From the NCBI GenBank assembly GCA_036023115.1, contig JAYKKT010000088.1, positions 2,746,001-2,810,000 on the forward strand: 64,000 nucleotides of DNA, written 5' to 3'. This stretch comes from Brasenia schreberi. Lineage: Eukaryota; Streptophyta; Magnoliopsida; Nymphaeales; Cabombaceae. Under the pieces are notes generated by a model. That model did no database searches and was not told the origin of the DNA. It worked only from the letters and a program-made list of their open reading frames with translations. A program made the translations under genes and the position numbers. This document shows, in pieces, positions 12,809-22,812 of the stretch; position 1 is the stretch's first letter, and each line of letters begins with the position of its first letter.

Positions 12809-12932
12809 AAAAATCACACAACGGATGATAATTGCAATAGCAATCATGAAATGACATTACTAGAAAAACTCTGTAAAAGTAGGAGGAAAACTAGTATGTC
12901 AGTTTACTTAGCTCGAATGACAAAGTGAGAGA

Positions 12933-13681
12933 TGTAACGTAAAGGTGGTCATTCTCGACAACCTTATCGCAAACGGTTAGATTGGCCATCCAACCGTTAC
13001 CTGTGGTGGAAGTCACAGTGTTGATCCAGGACAGTCAGTCGGTTACATATTAGCACCATAACCGACTGGATGAGGCTTCGAACTGAAAGCTCATGCAAGA
13101 AACCCGGGAGGGGAGGAGCCAATATCCCGGATTAGCACCACAAACGACTAGATAAGGTTCCAAACATAAAGGTGGTTATTCTCATCTTCTTTTACAATTT
13201 ATTTCTCTCAACCAGATATCCCGAATTGCCAAAATCACATAATGGTGAATGAGCGAAGAAATGAGAGAGAGAGAAAGGAACATGTGATGGATTGGGTGAC
13301 CTCTACAAAGACTTGGGGCAACTTTTGTTGTTCCTCGCTCCTAGTACGCAGCAGCAAAACCTACTTCCTTCTCCTGAGCAACATAATCACACGAATAGGT
13401 AAGGGTGTTTTGAGTTTTTCGGTTTTCACACGGCCAGTTTTTTGTTTTTCACAGTATATATTTCCTGTGCGTTGCTCTGAATTTATAGAGCAGTGCCAGC
13501 TCCTTTTCTCTTGAGTTTTTTGGTTGGGCTTTTCGTTTGGAGCCTCATCTAGTTGATTATGGTGGTAATCTGTAACCGATTGATTGTTACAAATCAGCAA
13601 TGTAACTTCCAATGCACGTAACGACTAGATGATCAATCTGGTCATTCACGTGACAAGGTTAATGATCACCTTTACTTTACA
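12933..13681. mobile_element. 749-bp element with about 155-bp terminal inverted repeats
   Basis: It begins TGTAACGTAAAGGTGGTCA and ends TGATCACCTTTACTTTACA, which are inverted copies with two mismatches. The pairing goes on inward: left arm 12933-13089 matches the reverse complement of right arm 13529-13681, for instance TCGGTTACATATTAGCACC against TCGGTTACAGATTACCACC, followed by GATGAGGCT in both. A third partial copy of the arm lies at about 13128-13185. It has no long coding frame. A purine-rich GTGAGAGA precedes it, as a copia polypurine tract would, so an LTR was considered, but LTRs do not normally carry such long inverted arms. A foldback or MITE-like transposon fits better. No target duplication was seen. 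Confidence 0.65.
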
Positions 13682-14811
13682 ACATGAACGTTGAAAACCT
13701 GACTTTTTCAATGAGAAACTAGTATCTCGAAGGAAAAGATCCACGTACCTTTCTTTGCTCTCATATATTGTTCGTATCGACTAAGAAAGAAGAAAAAGGA
13801 ACAAAAGCAGGTGACTTTAGATACCCATTTATCGTCCATCGGGTTCCCACACACAACCCGAATTTTATAAGATTTGAAACAATGTTCAGTTTGCATAAGT
13901 TTCCATTTCATGTGATGATCAAAAAGCTTGAATAGAAACAGAGCTGAACATAACCACTTCTCGTGAAGACTTTAAAAGTTTTTATCGAAGTTAAATTTCC
14001 TAAATAATTGTATTAAGGTATCTAAAGTAAATAAGTGTTAATTTTTCCTTCTTTGCTTTAGGTTAATGAAGGACAACTCTAAACGTTTGGGTGTTCAAGG
14101 AAGTCTCTCCCAACTCAGCTTAGCTCAGCTCGTAAAAGGATGATGAACAGTTGTCGAGTGTAATGAACCGAGCCGCTTGGTTCGTTTGTCTCGTTTATGA
14201 GTCGTATATGCCGGTTAAACTTTGCACTAAATATGTCCGGTTCAGAATCGTATGGACAGTTCGAAACTAAAACCAAGACCTTAAATCCACTACAACTAAA
14301 ACTGGTCAAACTGGACCTAGATGTATAAGTGGAGTCGGAACTGGAAACGGCAATTCAAATCGCTGGTTTGATCTCTTTTTCTTTTTTTAGGTTTTATGTT
14401 TCCTAAGTTTTTATCGGAGGCGGCCTTTTCTAACCATAACCGGAACTGGTTGGTCCTGATTCGTAGTTTTGGGCGTACCGGAACCGACGGTTCTGGTTTA
14501 CCGAGAACAGGGCAGTCTATTTCGCACGCAAGTATGGACCGGACCCATATCGAATCTTGGAATGTGAGTATCCAGAACCGAAGTATTCAGGAAAGAAAAG
14601 ATCGTTGTAGATTCCAGAATCTTCCAACACAATTCTTCAAAATACCCTTAGTCTTGAAATATTTACGAACTGGTTCTAATCATTATGTCAAATTACAAGG
14701 GGTACAAGAGTCAAGAAGATTGTTGCCGCCGGTATTTAGCCCGCCAATTCTCTCGACTGCCCCTCATTCCCGTTTGGTTCGCTGTGTGCTTTCGCGATTT
14801 TGTGAGGAATA
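13682..14811. other. Intergenic, upstream of PAP3-like gene
   Basis: No gene recognised. Part of it (about 14140-14570) is AACC/GGTT-rich repeat sequence with words such as GGAACCGACGGTTCTGGTTTACC. The PAP3-like promoter must lie here, but no convincing TATA box could be fixed near 14700-14800. Confidence 0.5.
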
Positions 14812-17800
14812 ATGGCGGTGCTATCTTCGACGGCTTCTCTCTTCGTGCAAAACTCTAGAAATCTCCCCCGTCTTTCTGCGTCCCCTTCTACCTCCCTATT
14901 CTCCTTGCGAACCTCCCCCAGGTCGCGTGTTCTCCGGCTCGTATCCGCCGTTGACGACGGCGATGCGCCGTCCATCGAGCCGATCTCTGGTGCCTCGGCC
15001 GGAAGGTCGGTGGACGAATGGGGAGAGAAGGCGACCGTCGGAGAGGACGCGGCCGAGAGCACTAGGGCTCCGGGAGCGGACCCGACGGGAAATGAGGACG
15101 AGTGGGGAGGTAGCGACGGCGGTTACGCCGACGGAAATGGGATCGTCGGATCAGATGTGGCCCGGGAGTTGAAGCAGAGTCTCGTGGATACGGTGTACGG
15201 AACGGAGTTCGGGTTGCGGGCGTCGGCGGAAGTCCGTGCGGAGGTCGTGGAGTTGGTTAGCCGGTTGGAGTCCGCGAACCCGACGACGGCGCCGGTGGAG
15301 GCGCCGGAGCTCAACGGCAATTGGGTTCTTGTGTAAGCCTCGGTATTTTAATATAAAGTTGGTTCGTTTTTGTTGGTTTCAGAATCGATCTTGATTCTTT
15401 TGTGGTTGATTTCTATAGTTTCTTTTACTGGTAGTTGAATTCTTTATGTGTTGATTGATGATTGAACGTGCATTTGTCTGTTCTATTTTTCTTCTCTCTT
15501 TCTTACGGGGGATTAATTTGGAAGAGTCTTGATTACTATTAGGTTGCGTTTCCAGTATGCTAAAACTATGAAGTTGGAAGAATTCATTGCAGGAAGAAGG
15601 ATTCTGATGTAATTCATACTTGTACTTTGTTTCTGTTTTTCTTATTAATGATATTTTGGAAGTCATAGGGTTGCTTGTTAGAGCCATATCGATTCCAATG
15701 AGAGGGGAACACTAGATATTTCAGTTTTTTTAGTTGGAAAAGCATCTATTGTGTTACGTGTTTCCCATGTTTGGGATCCTTTTGGTTTCAGGTTGAAAAT
15801 GCCTGTTTCTATGGTTAGTCATGCGTGCAGGTATTGAGCCAAGAGGCTCTTTTAAGTTTTGATTATGATTAGCTAGTTTAATTCACAGACGGATTCTCGC
15901 TCCCCTTTCCTCGAAAATGTTATCATTGTTTGCTTTTCACTCGAGCTCTCCACTAATGACCATGAATGGAAGAAGCCATCTTTTTAGCACCTGCGAACAG
16001 TTGGCAGATGGTTAAAAAGAAAAGGACAGGAAGAGCTCGAACATGCTTTTTTCCTTCTGTTTGTTGACTGAATGGTTAATTTGAAAGTTGAGCAACTCCG
16101 TTCATGCATTTTCAAATGTTTTTTTCTTTCTAAAGTGCTCAGTTGGAGTATTAGCTGAACAATGACTAAGGATACGAAGCGTCAAAAGTTGGGTGTGTTC
16201 ATTGCTTAATTCTATATTTGGAAGGTTATTTGATGGTGATAACCATGCATTCTATTAGAGATAACTGTTTTTCTGCTTGACTGCCAATGGCCCTATGAGA
16301 TGACTGAAATGCTTGACGTAAGGGACCTAAATCTAGCTTATCCAAGGTGTACGGTTTAATGGCATGTTTCTATTGTTTGGTGATTATGTCATGCCTCTGG
16401 GATCACATGTATGATTTGCTTTGCCTTTAAGATTTCACTTTCTTTAGTTGGGGAATCCCATTTCTGGTTGGAAGTGCTTGTTTCTGGGGGTGGGTCATGC
16501 GTGCATGTATTGGGACAATAGGATTTTTAAGTATTTGGCTATAATTAGCTAGTTTTGTTCCCAGTTGGATTCTCGCTTCCTTTTCTGGAAAATGTCATCT
16601 TTGTTTGTTTTTTTACTCAAGCTCCCCCGTAATGGCTATAGGAAGTTAGGTGCTCATTGCTTAATTCCATATTTGGGAGGTTATTTAATGGTGGTTACCA
16701 TGCATGGATTGGAATTAACTATTTTCCTGCTGACTTCAAAAGGTCGTGTGATTTGACTGAAATTTTTGACGTAATGAACCTCAATCTACCCTATATAGGG
16801 TGGCGTGGCTTAATGGCATGTTTCTATTGTTTGGCGATTTTCCTCCTCTGTTGCTGAAACATAGAAAAAGGACAAAATTTTGCAATCAGACGAACTCTGT
16901 AAAATTTATAGTCTCACAAGATCACTGAGCCAATTTATTTAAGCAGCCCAAATTTATTGCAGGGACAACAGTCATGATGAGATTCCATATAGACCTTTAT
17001 CCATCCCTGTCCCTTTCGATCCTAGTTAAAGAATGTTTTCTTGCCTGTTGACTTAAGAATGGTTCTCCCTCTGTCAATGTTTTACAAATCACATGGTATC
17101 ATATGGTCGTATTGGTACTTACCTGTATCTAAGGAGCATATCATATTGATATTGTGCGATATGAGCACCGTATGGTATGATATGATGCCAGTTTCAGAAA
17201 ACTGTGTTTGTCCTTTCAAATAAAAGTTTGGGGTGGGTTCAAACCCACTCTAAGCAAGCTGCTTTGGCCTCTTCTTGTTTGTTTATTTCTTCTGTGTTTG
17301 TCCTTTTCAAATAAAAGTTTGGGGTGGGTTCAAACCCACTCTAAGCCAGCTGCTTTGGCCTCTTCTTTTATGTTTATTTCTTCCTCTTCCAAGACCAATT
17401 CCTTTCTCTCCCAAAATCCCAAATTTGTTCCACATCCACCAATTTTCGTCAATATTAAGTTTCAAAATAGGGCTTGAGGCAATGCATGCATGTGATGCAG
17501 TTTGAGTAGGCAGTCAAAGCTCACAAGTTTATCTGATGCCTTGAACTTGCATGTTTGTGAAGGCCCGTAGAGAGAAGCCTTGCATCTTTGACCACCAAGG
17601 CTCTTTTAGTTTTTTACGTTAGGCTCTGATTGGTAGGGTTCAATAATGCATCTCATTTAAATCTGTGTAACCCATTTATTTGCCTACTACTGAGTCATGG
17701 AGACTGATTAAGAAAGGTAGTTTTGGCTAAAGGTGGGGCCTCTTCATGGGTTTTACATTTATTTTCTGCTGATTAATTTTACTTATATTAAAGTTTTCCC

Positions 17801-18330
17801 GTGCACTAGAATGCCAAATGTGAGGGTTCCACTCTGTGGTACGATTGTATGCTATAGTTTCATACTGAGACTCGCTGAACACAAGGGTTAGTGATGATAT
17901 AAGCTGCCAGTTACCAAAATCTATTGTTAATTAAGGACGGCTAAAAATTAAGGTCTGACTTTACTTTTGTTTCAAGTTGTTGGAATGCCCTCTTATTTAA
18001 TCTTTGTATTTGATCATCTCAATGATTTCTGCTTGACTTGGTGAATTCATTGAAGACATTGTGGTTATTTGGCCTATTGTTTCCTGGTTCTTTGTGGGTT
18101 TTAACTTGATTATTTATGTTCTCTTTTCAAAAGCTACACAGCCTTCTCAGAGCTATTACCGCTGATAGCAGCTGGTTCAACATCTTTGCTTAAGCTTCAA
18201 AAGATAACCCAATTGATTGATACCAGCAATCTTAAGGTCTTAAATACTGCAACATACTCGAACCCGTTAGCGACCATTTCCTTTAGTGCCTCCGCATCAT
18301 TCGAGGTCCGAAGCCCTTCAAGAATTCAGG

Positions 18331-18388
<58 letters not shown>

Positions 18389-21246
18389 CTTCATAGTGTA
18401 GTCATTTGATCTCTTTATAGTCAAATACAATCTTCAAAAAACGAGATGAACATTTAATTACTTATAAGAGTGGCTTATCACAAACACAAATTGATTACTT
18501 TATTTGTAGAAAAAAAGATAGAGCGTGTTGTAAAGATTGTAAGGTAATTCCAGGAGAAAGCTTAACCACCCAACATCGACTTTTAGTTATGGATTTACAA
18601 ATAAAAAAATGGACAAAGAAGAAAAGAGTGCATCGAGCTATTCGGACTAAATGGTGGAACCTTAAAAGCGAGAAAGAAGATATATTTAAACAGAAAGTCC
18701 TTCAAGGAGATGTTTGGAATTATGTTGGCACACCCTGTGATATGTGGAACAATATGGCTATACATATTAGGAAAGTGGCGAAAGATGTGTTAGGGGTATC
18801 TAAGGGAGGTGTACCGGCACAAAAAGAAGCTTGGTGGTGGAGTGAAGTAGTACAAAATAAAATCAAGGCAAAGAGGGCATGTTACAAATTACATTATGCT
18901 AAGAAAACTAGTGAAACTTTAGAAGCTTATAAGAAAGCAAAGAAGGAAGCAAAAAAGGCCGTTAGTGAAGCAAAAGCTAAGATTTGGGAGGACTTATATA
19001 AAAAACTCAACTCAAAAGAGGGTGAAAGAGATATTTTTAGGATAGCTAGGGCTAGAGATAAGAAAACTAAAGATCTTAATTATGTTAGATGCATAAAAGA
19101 CGAGGATGAAAAAATTCTAGTGGCAAATGATGATATAAGAAATAGATGGAAAAACTATTTTTATAATCTTTTTAATGAAAATAAGGATGTTAGTATTAGT
19201 TTAGGAGATTTAGCCAAGTCAGAAAAGTATATAAACCACAATTTCTACCGACGTATTCAAAAGAATGAAGTCAAAGAGGCTCTTAAACATATGAAGAGTG
19301 GTAAATCGGTAGGACCATATAATATTCCTATAGGAGTTTGGAAAATACTAGGAGAAATAGGAATCACTTGGCTCACAAGACTATTTAATGAAATATGGAA
19401 AAACCAAAAGATGCCCGAGGAATGGAGAGCAAGTACACTTATACCTGTATATAAGAACAAGGGAGACATTCAAAATTGTTCAAATTATCGAGGTATCAAG
19501 TTAATGAGTCATACTATGAAATTATGGGAAAGAATTATCGAACGTAGGTTAAGACAAGTATCAAGTACAACAGAGAACCAATTTGGATTTATGCCAGGTA
19601 GATCTATTATTGAAGCGATCCACCTTTTGAGACGTCTTATGGAACATTTTAGAGCAAAAAAGAAAGACCTTCACATGATATTTATTGATCTAGAAAAAGC
19701 TTATGATAGGGTACCGAGGGAGGTTCTTTGGAGAACTTTGGAAAAAAGAGGTATCCCGTTGACATATATTAACCTTATAAGAGACATGTATGATGGTGCA
19801 AAAACATGTGTGAGGACTCATGAAGGAACGACAGACTTCTTTGAAGTTAATATTGGGTTACATCAAGGATCAACTTTAAGTCCATACTTATTTATAATGG
19901 TGATGGATGAGTTAACAAAACATATTCAAGATGAAGTACCTTGGTGTATGTTATTTGCAGATGACATTGTATTAGTGGAGGAGTCTAAGGAAAAAGTTAA
20001 TAGAAAATTGGAACTATGGAGAGAAACATTAGAAAACAAAGGCCTCCGACTTAGTAGAACAAAGACAGAATATATGGAATGTAAGTTTGATCATTTGGCT
20101 ACTTCAGAGGATATAGAAATTAAAATTGGCACACATTGCATTCCCCAAAAGGAAAGTTTTAAATACCTAGGGTCAATTTTTCAAAGTGATGGAAGAGTTG
20201 ATGGAGATGTTACACATAGAATTAATGCTGGTTGGTTAAAATGGAGAGGAGCATCAGGTATTCTTTGTGATAAGAAGATACCATTAAAATTAAAAGGTAA
20301 ATATTATAGAGCAGCAGTTAGGCCTGCCATGTTTTATGGTTCTGAGTGTTGGGCAGTTAATCATCAACATGTACAAAAGATGTCTGTGACAGAAATGAAG
20401 ATGTTGAGATGGATGAGTGGTCATACAAGAAAAGACCGTATACATAATGAGGTTATTAGAAACAAATTAGGAGTGGCACCAATAGAGGATAAAATGAGAG
20501 AACATCGTTTAAGATGGTTTGGACATATAGAAAGAAGATCAAAAGAAGAACCTGTAAGAAGGTTAGAAAAACTAAATTTGGAAAGTATTAAAAGAGGTAG
20601 AGGACGACCACAAAAGTGTTGGAAAGAAACAATAAAGAATGATCTAGCTTATTGGGAGTTAACTGCTAACATGGCACACGATAGAGATCTGTGGAAACAA
20701 AGAATCCATGTAGCCGACCCCGTCTAGTATGGGAAAAGGCTTAGTTGTTGTTGTTGTTGTTGTGCTTCATAGTGTAGTGTTTTGCTTAATGGTGTCGGTT
20801 GATTTTACAAGCGTTAGAGTCCTTATGAACATTGTCAAATGAGTGCAGTTGAGTCCTGCATTTCTCCATCTAGATGATGATCAATTGATTGCTCTGTTGA
20901 ATAACATCAATATTTGATTTCCCTGATAAAGGTCAAATTTGAGGAAGGCATATTCCCACCTCCAGAGATATCATCCACTCTTGATCTACCACCGAGTTTG
21001 GATGTCTTTGGGCAGAAGGTGGACTTGGCACCTTTGCAGCAATCATTAATTCCCATCCAGGAAGCTGTTCAAAACATTTCGCGTACAATTTCTGGCCAAC
21101 CACCACTTAAAGTGCCCATTCCTGGTGAGAGATCTCAGTCATGGCTGGTCACAACATATCTCGACAGCGACTTGCGGATTTCCAGAGGCGACGGAGGACT
21201 CTTTATCCTAGTCAAGGAAGGCAGCCCTCTGTTGAGCCAGCAGTAG
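14812..21246 (+). CDS. PAP3: Plastid lipid-associated protein / fibrillin, PAP3 (FBN2)-like
   Basis: Three exons, 14812-15332, 18134-18329 and 20932-21246, give 343 residues. Junctions are GT-AG with matching phases; the Val codon is split at the first. Residues 1 to about 45 are Ser/Arg-rich and poor in acids, as in a chloroplast transit peptide. An acidic linker with two DEWG motifs follows. The PAP/fibrillin domain has [71 protein letters not shown] and [19 protein letters not shown] near the C-terminus. Fibrillins sit on plastoglobules and thylakoids and take part in lipid metabolism and stress protection. The acidic extension and PLK-PIPGER segment point to PAP3/FBN2 rather than FBN1. 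The ATG has a good context (A at -3, G at +4). Intron 2 contains a LINE insertion. Confidence 0.93.
15750..16852. repeat. Tandem duplication within PAP3 intron 1
   Basis: Copy A (about 15780-16400) and copy B (about 16460-16852) are alignable. Both have TCATGCGTGCA.GTATTG, ATTAGCTAGTTT, GATTCTCGCT, TCATTGCTTAATTC.ATATTTGG, AACCATGCAT/TACCATGCAT and TTTAATGGCATGTTTCTATTGTTTGG (in parts). Copy A has about 200 bp that copy B lacks. It is intronic and non-coding. Confidence 0.8.
17204..17382. repeat. Near-perfect tandem duplication of about 89 bp in PAP3 intron 1
   Basis: Two adjacent units both run from TGTGTTTGTCCTTT through AAAGTTTGGGGTGGGTTC and CAGCTGCTTTGGCCTCTTCT or a close variant to GTTTATTTCTTC. 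They differ at only a few positions, so the duplication is recent. Confidence 0.9.
18331..18384. repeat. (CT)n(TA)n microsatellite at the PAP3 exon 2 donor
   Basis: The exon 2 donor is CAG|GTTCTCTCTC, so the microsatellite starts inside the splice donor itself. The donor lacks the usual purine at +3 and the AAG at +3 to +5. Confidence 0.95.
18387..18402 (+). repeat. Target-site duplication, left copy
   Basis: TGCTTCATAGTGTAGT is repeated exactly at 20763-20778, flanking the LINE in PAP3 intron 2. Confidence 0.95.
18403..20762 (+). mobile_element. 5'-truncated LINE (RTE-like) in PAP3 intron 2
   Basis: The insertion is bounded by identical 16-bp duplications and ends in a (TTG)n tail (20742-20762) that follows GTAGCCGACCCCGTCTAGTA. 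It carries the end of the endonuclease domain and a whole reverse transcriptase. The trinucleotide tail and the endonuclease plus RT layout suggest the RTE clade (inference). Fragments of the same 3' end occur at 24940-25134, 28838-32737, 58208-58235 and 63386-63480. Confidence 0.93.
18424..20727 (+). CDS. LINE endonuclease (C-terminus) and reverse transcriptase
   Basis: The frame opens upstream of the first Met (18589) with [17 protein letters not shown], the C-terminal part of the apurinic-type endonuclease, and stays open for 712 residues after that Met. RT motifs are [20 protein letters not shown], motif [15 protein letters not shown] (near residue 364), motif [12 protein letters not shown] and the catalytic LFADDIVLV (near residue 456). 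The C-terminal part has [10 protein letters not shown] and [10 protein letters not shown], typical of plant LINEs. At the truncated 5' edge a one-base excess near 18420 puts LFIV and NTIFKKR in different frames. The RT is otherwise uninterrupted, so this is a young insertion, but without most of the endonuclease it cannot move by itself. Confidence 0.92.
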   Translation, partial: NTIFKKRDEHLITYKSGLSQTQIDYFICRKKDRACCKDCKVIPGESLTTQHRLLVMDLQIKKWTKKKRVHRAIRTKWWNLKSEKEDIFKQKVLQGDVWNYVGTPCDMWNNMAIHIRKVAKDVLGVSKGGVPAQKEAWWWSEVVQNKIKAKRACYKLHYAKKTSETLEAYKKAKKEAKKAVSEAKAKIWEDLYKKLNSKEGERDIFRIARARDKKTKDLNYVRCIKDEDEKILVANDDIRNRWKNYFYNLFNENKDVSISLGDLAKSEKYINHNFYRRIQKNEVKEALKHMKSGKSVGPYNIPIGVWKILGEIGITWLTRLFNEIWKNQKMPEEWRASTLIPVYKNKGDIQNCSNYRGIKLMSHTMKLWERIIERRLRQVSSTTENQFGFMPGRSIIEAIHLLRRLMEHFRAKKKDLHMIFIDLEKAYDRVPREVLWRTLEKRGIPLTYINLIRDMYDGAKTCVRTHEGTTDFFEVNIGLHQGSTLSPYLFIMVMDELTKHIQDEVPWCMLFADDIVLVEESKEKVNRKLELWRETLENKGLRLSRTKTEYMECKFDHLATSEDIEIKIGTHCIPQKESFKYLGSIFQSDGRVDGDVTHRINAGWLKWRGASGILCDKKIPLKLKGKYYRAAVRPAMFYGSECWAVNHQHVQKMSVTEMKMLRWMSGHTRKDRIHNEVIRNKLGVAPIEDKMREHRLRWFGHIERRSKEEPVRRLEKLNLESIKRGRGRPQKCWKETIKNDLAYWELTANMAHDRDLWKQRIHVADPV
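20763..20778 (+). repeat. Target-site duplication, right copy
   Basis: Exact copy of 18387-18402, directly after the (TTG)n tail. Confidence 0.95.
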
Positions 21247-22297
21247 TGATTCAACTCTTTCTCTGCTTCTATGTGGATCTGTGATCTCATGGATTTGCTG
21301 CTTGTTTCATCGGTATTGGTTGCTTTTTTATCTACATGTTATTTTTAGTGTATTGGAGATTAAATATTATGTTCATCCTCATCTGTCTCATCATATGAGT
21401 GTAGTTTTGTATTGGCGATTTCTAGTAACTACTAGACTGTCCAGTTTGAATCTGTCTCAAGATAGATCATGTGAAAACAAATGCCGGTCACCTTTGTTGG
21501 AGGGATGATCACTTTGAGACGTCGCTAGCTTTTTCATGCATCCCCAGCTTGAACTTCCGCGCCTAGAAGTAGAATACCAGGAGAACAGTAACTGGCTACT
21601 CTCTTTCCTGTTGATCTTAGATAGCAGCTGCTAGCAGCCTCCTAGAGTCCCTAAACTTTTCCGTTTGGTCAGCTGCCAGGAGTATTCGGAGCCCACCGGA
21701 GATGGTGCACATGATTCTATTCCGCCGAAAATGGGGATCGTGTGGGGCTCATTTTAGTCATGGGTTGAGAAGTTTTTGCAAATATTACCGAACCAATTTC
21801 AGAATCTCCCTGCCCGCCATTTTGCGACCATTTTTTCAGACTTTTCTTCGTTCTTGTCGGATTTTTGGCGAGGCATTTGCCTTTAATCCTTTAGTTAATC
21901 ACACAAATTACATGTCAGTCGCAAGTAAGGGAATCTTAGGTTAGACTAAGGCAGGGTCCACCAAACACCAGTCCTTTTCATGAATGATATAGCAAAGTAC
22001 AGTGCTCCACTTCAATTGACAAAGGCTTAGTAAAGCCAAAGAAAGAAAAAGAAAGAGATGGATATTATTTTGGAAGCTGATTTGAATATACACTCTCTAA
22101 AGACTTGCATGTAGGTATGCGTGCTCCTGTGATACCAAACCTTCCGTTCGTATGCATAAGGGTGGCATATGTTCTTAACAAGAGTATAACTCCACGATAA
22201 GACATGAATAAGACGAAGATAAGACAAGGAAAGGTATATACGCCAAAGGGCTTCCTGCACATCTATCTGTGTGGAAGAAAGTTCGAGGAAAAAAGAA
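21247..22297. other. Intergenic between convergent PAP3-like and CML18-like genes
   Basis: About 1 kb that should hold the two 3' untranslated regions and terminators. No further gene is recognised; the open frames at 21281-21508 and 21702-21944 look like chance. Confidence 0.6.
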
Positions 22298-22789
22298 TCA
22301 GGAGAACGTGTTATCGAATGCAGCGGAGCTAATGGCCCTCGCGAACTCCTGGAAGCTGATCCGGCCGTCGCCGTCCGTGTCGGCTTCCTTGATCATTCCG
22401 GTGAGCTCCTCCGCCGTGAGGGCGTGGCCGAGCCGGGCCATGGCGTGGGTGAGTTCGGCCGCCGTGATGAAGCCGTTGCCGTCGCGGTCGAAGAGGCGGA
22501 AGAGAGTGCGCAGCTGCTCGTCGGTGTAGGTGTTCCGGGACGTGACGAGCTCCGGCGAGACGAGGGCGACGAACTCTGAAAACTCGACGAGGCCGTTGTT
22601 GTTTGCGTCTGCGCTCTGGACGAGTGCGTTCAGCTGCTCGCCGCTCGGTTTGAGCCCCAACGAGCGCATGAGCGCGCCGAGCTCGAGCTGAGTCAGGCTT
22701 CCGTCGTTGTTGCGATCGAATGACCGGAATATCTCCCGGAGTTCCGCCAGCTGCTCGTCGTCAAGCTTTGGTGCCTCCTTCCCGCTCAT
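22298..22789 (-). CDS. CML18: Calmodulin-like protein with four EF-hands, CML18-like
   Basis: Single exon, 163 residues, from the ATG at 22789-22787 (MSGKEAPKLDDEQLAELRE). All four EF-hand loops are canonical: residues 25-36 DRNNDGSLTQLE, 61-72 DANNNGLVEFSE, 101-112 DRDGNGFITAAE and 137-148 DTDGDGRISFQE. Each has Asp at position 1, Gly at 6 and Glu at 12, so four calcium sites are predicted. The HALTAEELTGMIKEAD linker and the SSAAFDN ending match the plant CML18 type. Such proteins are cytosolic or nuclear calcium sensors that bind targets through exposed hydrophobic faces. The open frame extends 16 codons further upstream, but that part is encoded by the GA-repeat leader and is not needed. 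The gene is GC-rich compared with its surroundings and has no intron. Confidence 0.95.
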   Translation of the reverse strand: MSGKEAPKLDDEQLAELREIFRSFDRNNDGSLTQLELGALMRSLGLKPSGEQLNALVQSADANNNGLVEFSEFVALVSPELVTSRNTYTDEQLRTLFRLFDRDGNGFITAAELTHAMARLGHALTAEELTGMIKEADTDGDGRISFQEFARAISSAAFDNTFS

Positions 22790-22795
22790 CGATCG

Positions 22796-22812
22796 TCTCT
22801 CTCTCTCTCTCT
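22796..22812 (-). repeat. (GA)n in the CML18-like 5' leader
   Basis: A short GAGAGA tract a few bases upstream of the CML18-like start codon, within the likely 5' untranslated region. Any regulatory role is unproven. Confidence 0.7.

Noticed and set aside
13242..13514. 90-residue frame
   Set aside because: Lies between the arms of the inverted-repeat element and has no recognisable content.
15333..15336. Stop codon ending PAP3 exon 1 frame as a short 174-residue protein
   Set aside because: The stop lies in the intron; a GT|GTAAG donor joins in phase to the next exon and completes the fibrillin domain.
22271..22579. Plus-strand frames over the CML18-like gene
   Set aside because: GC-rich antisense shadows of the EF-hand coding sequence.
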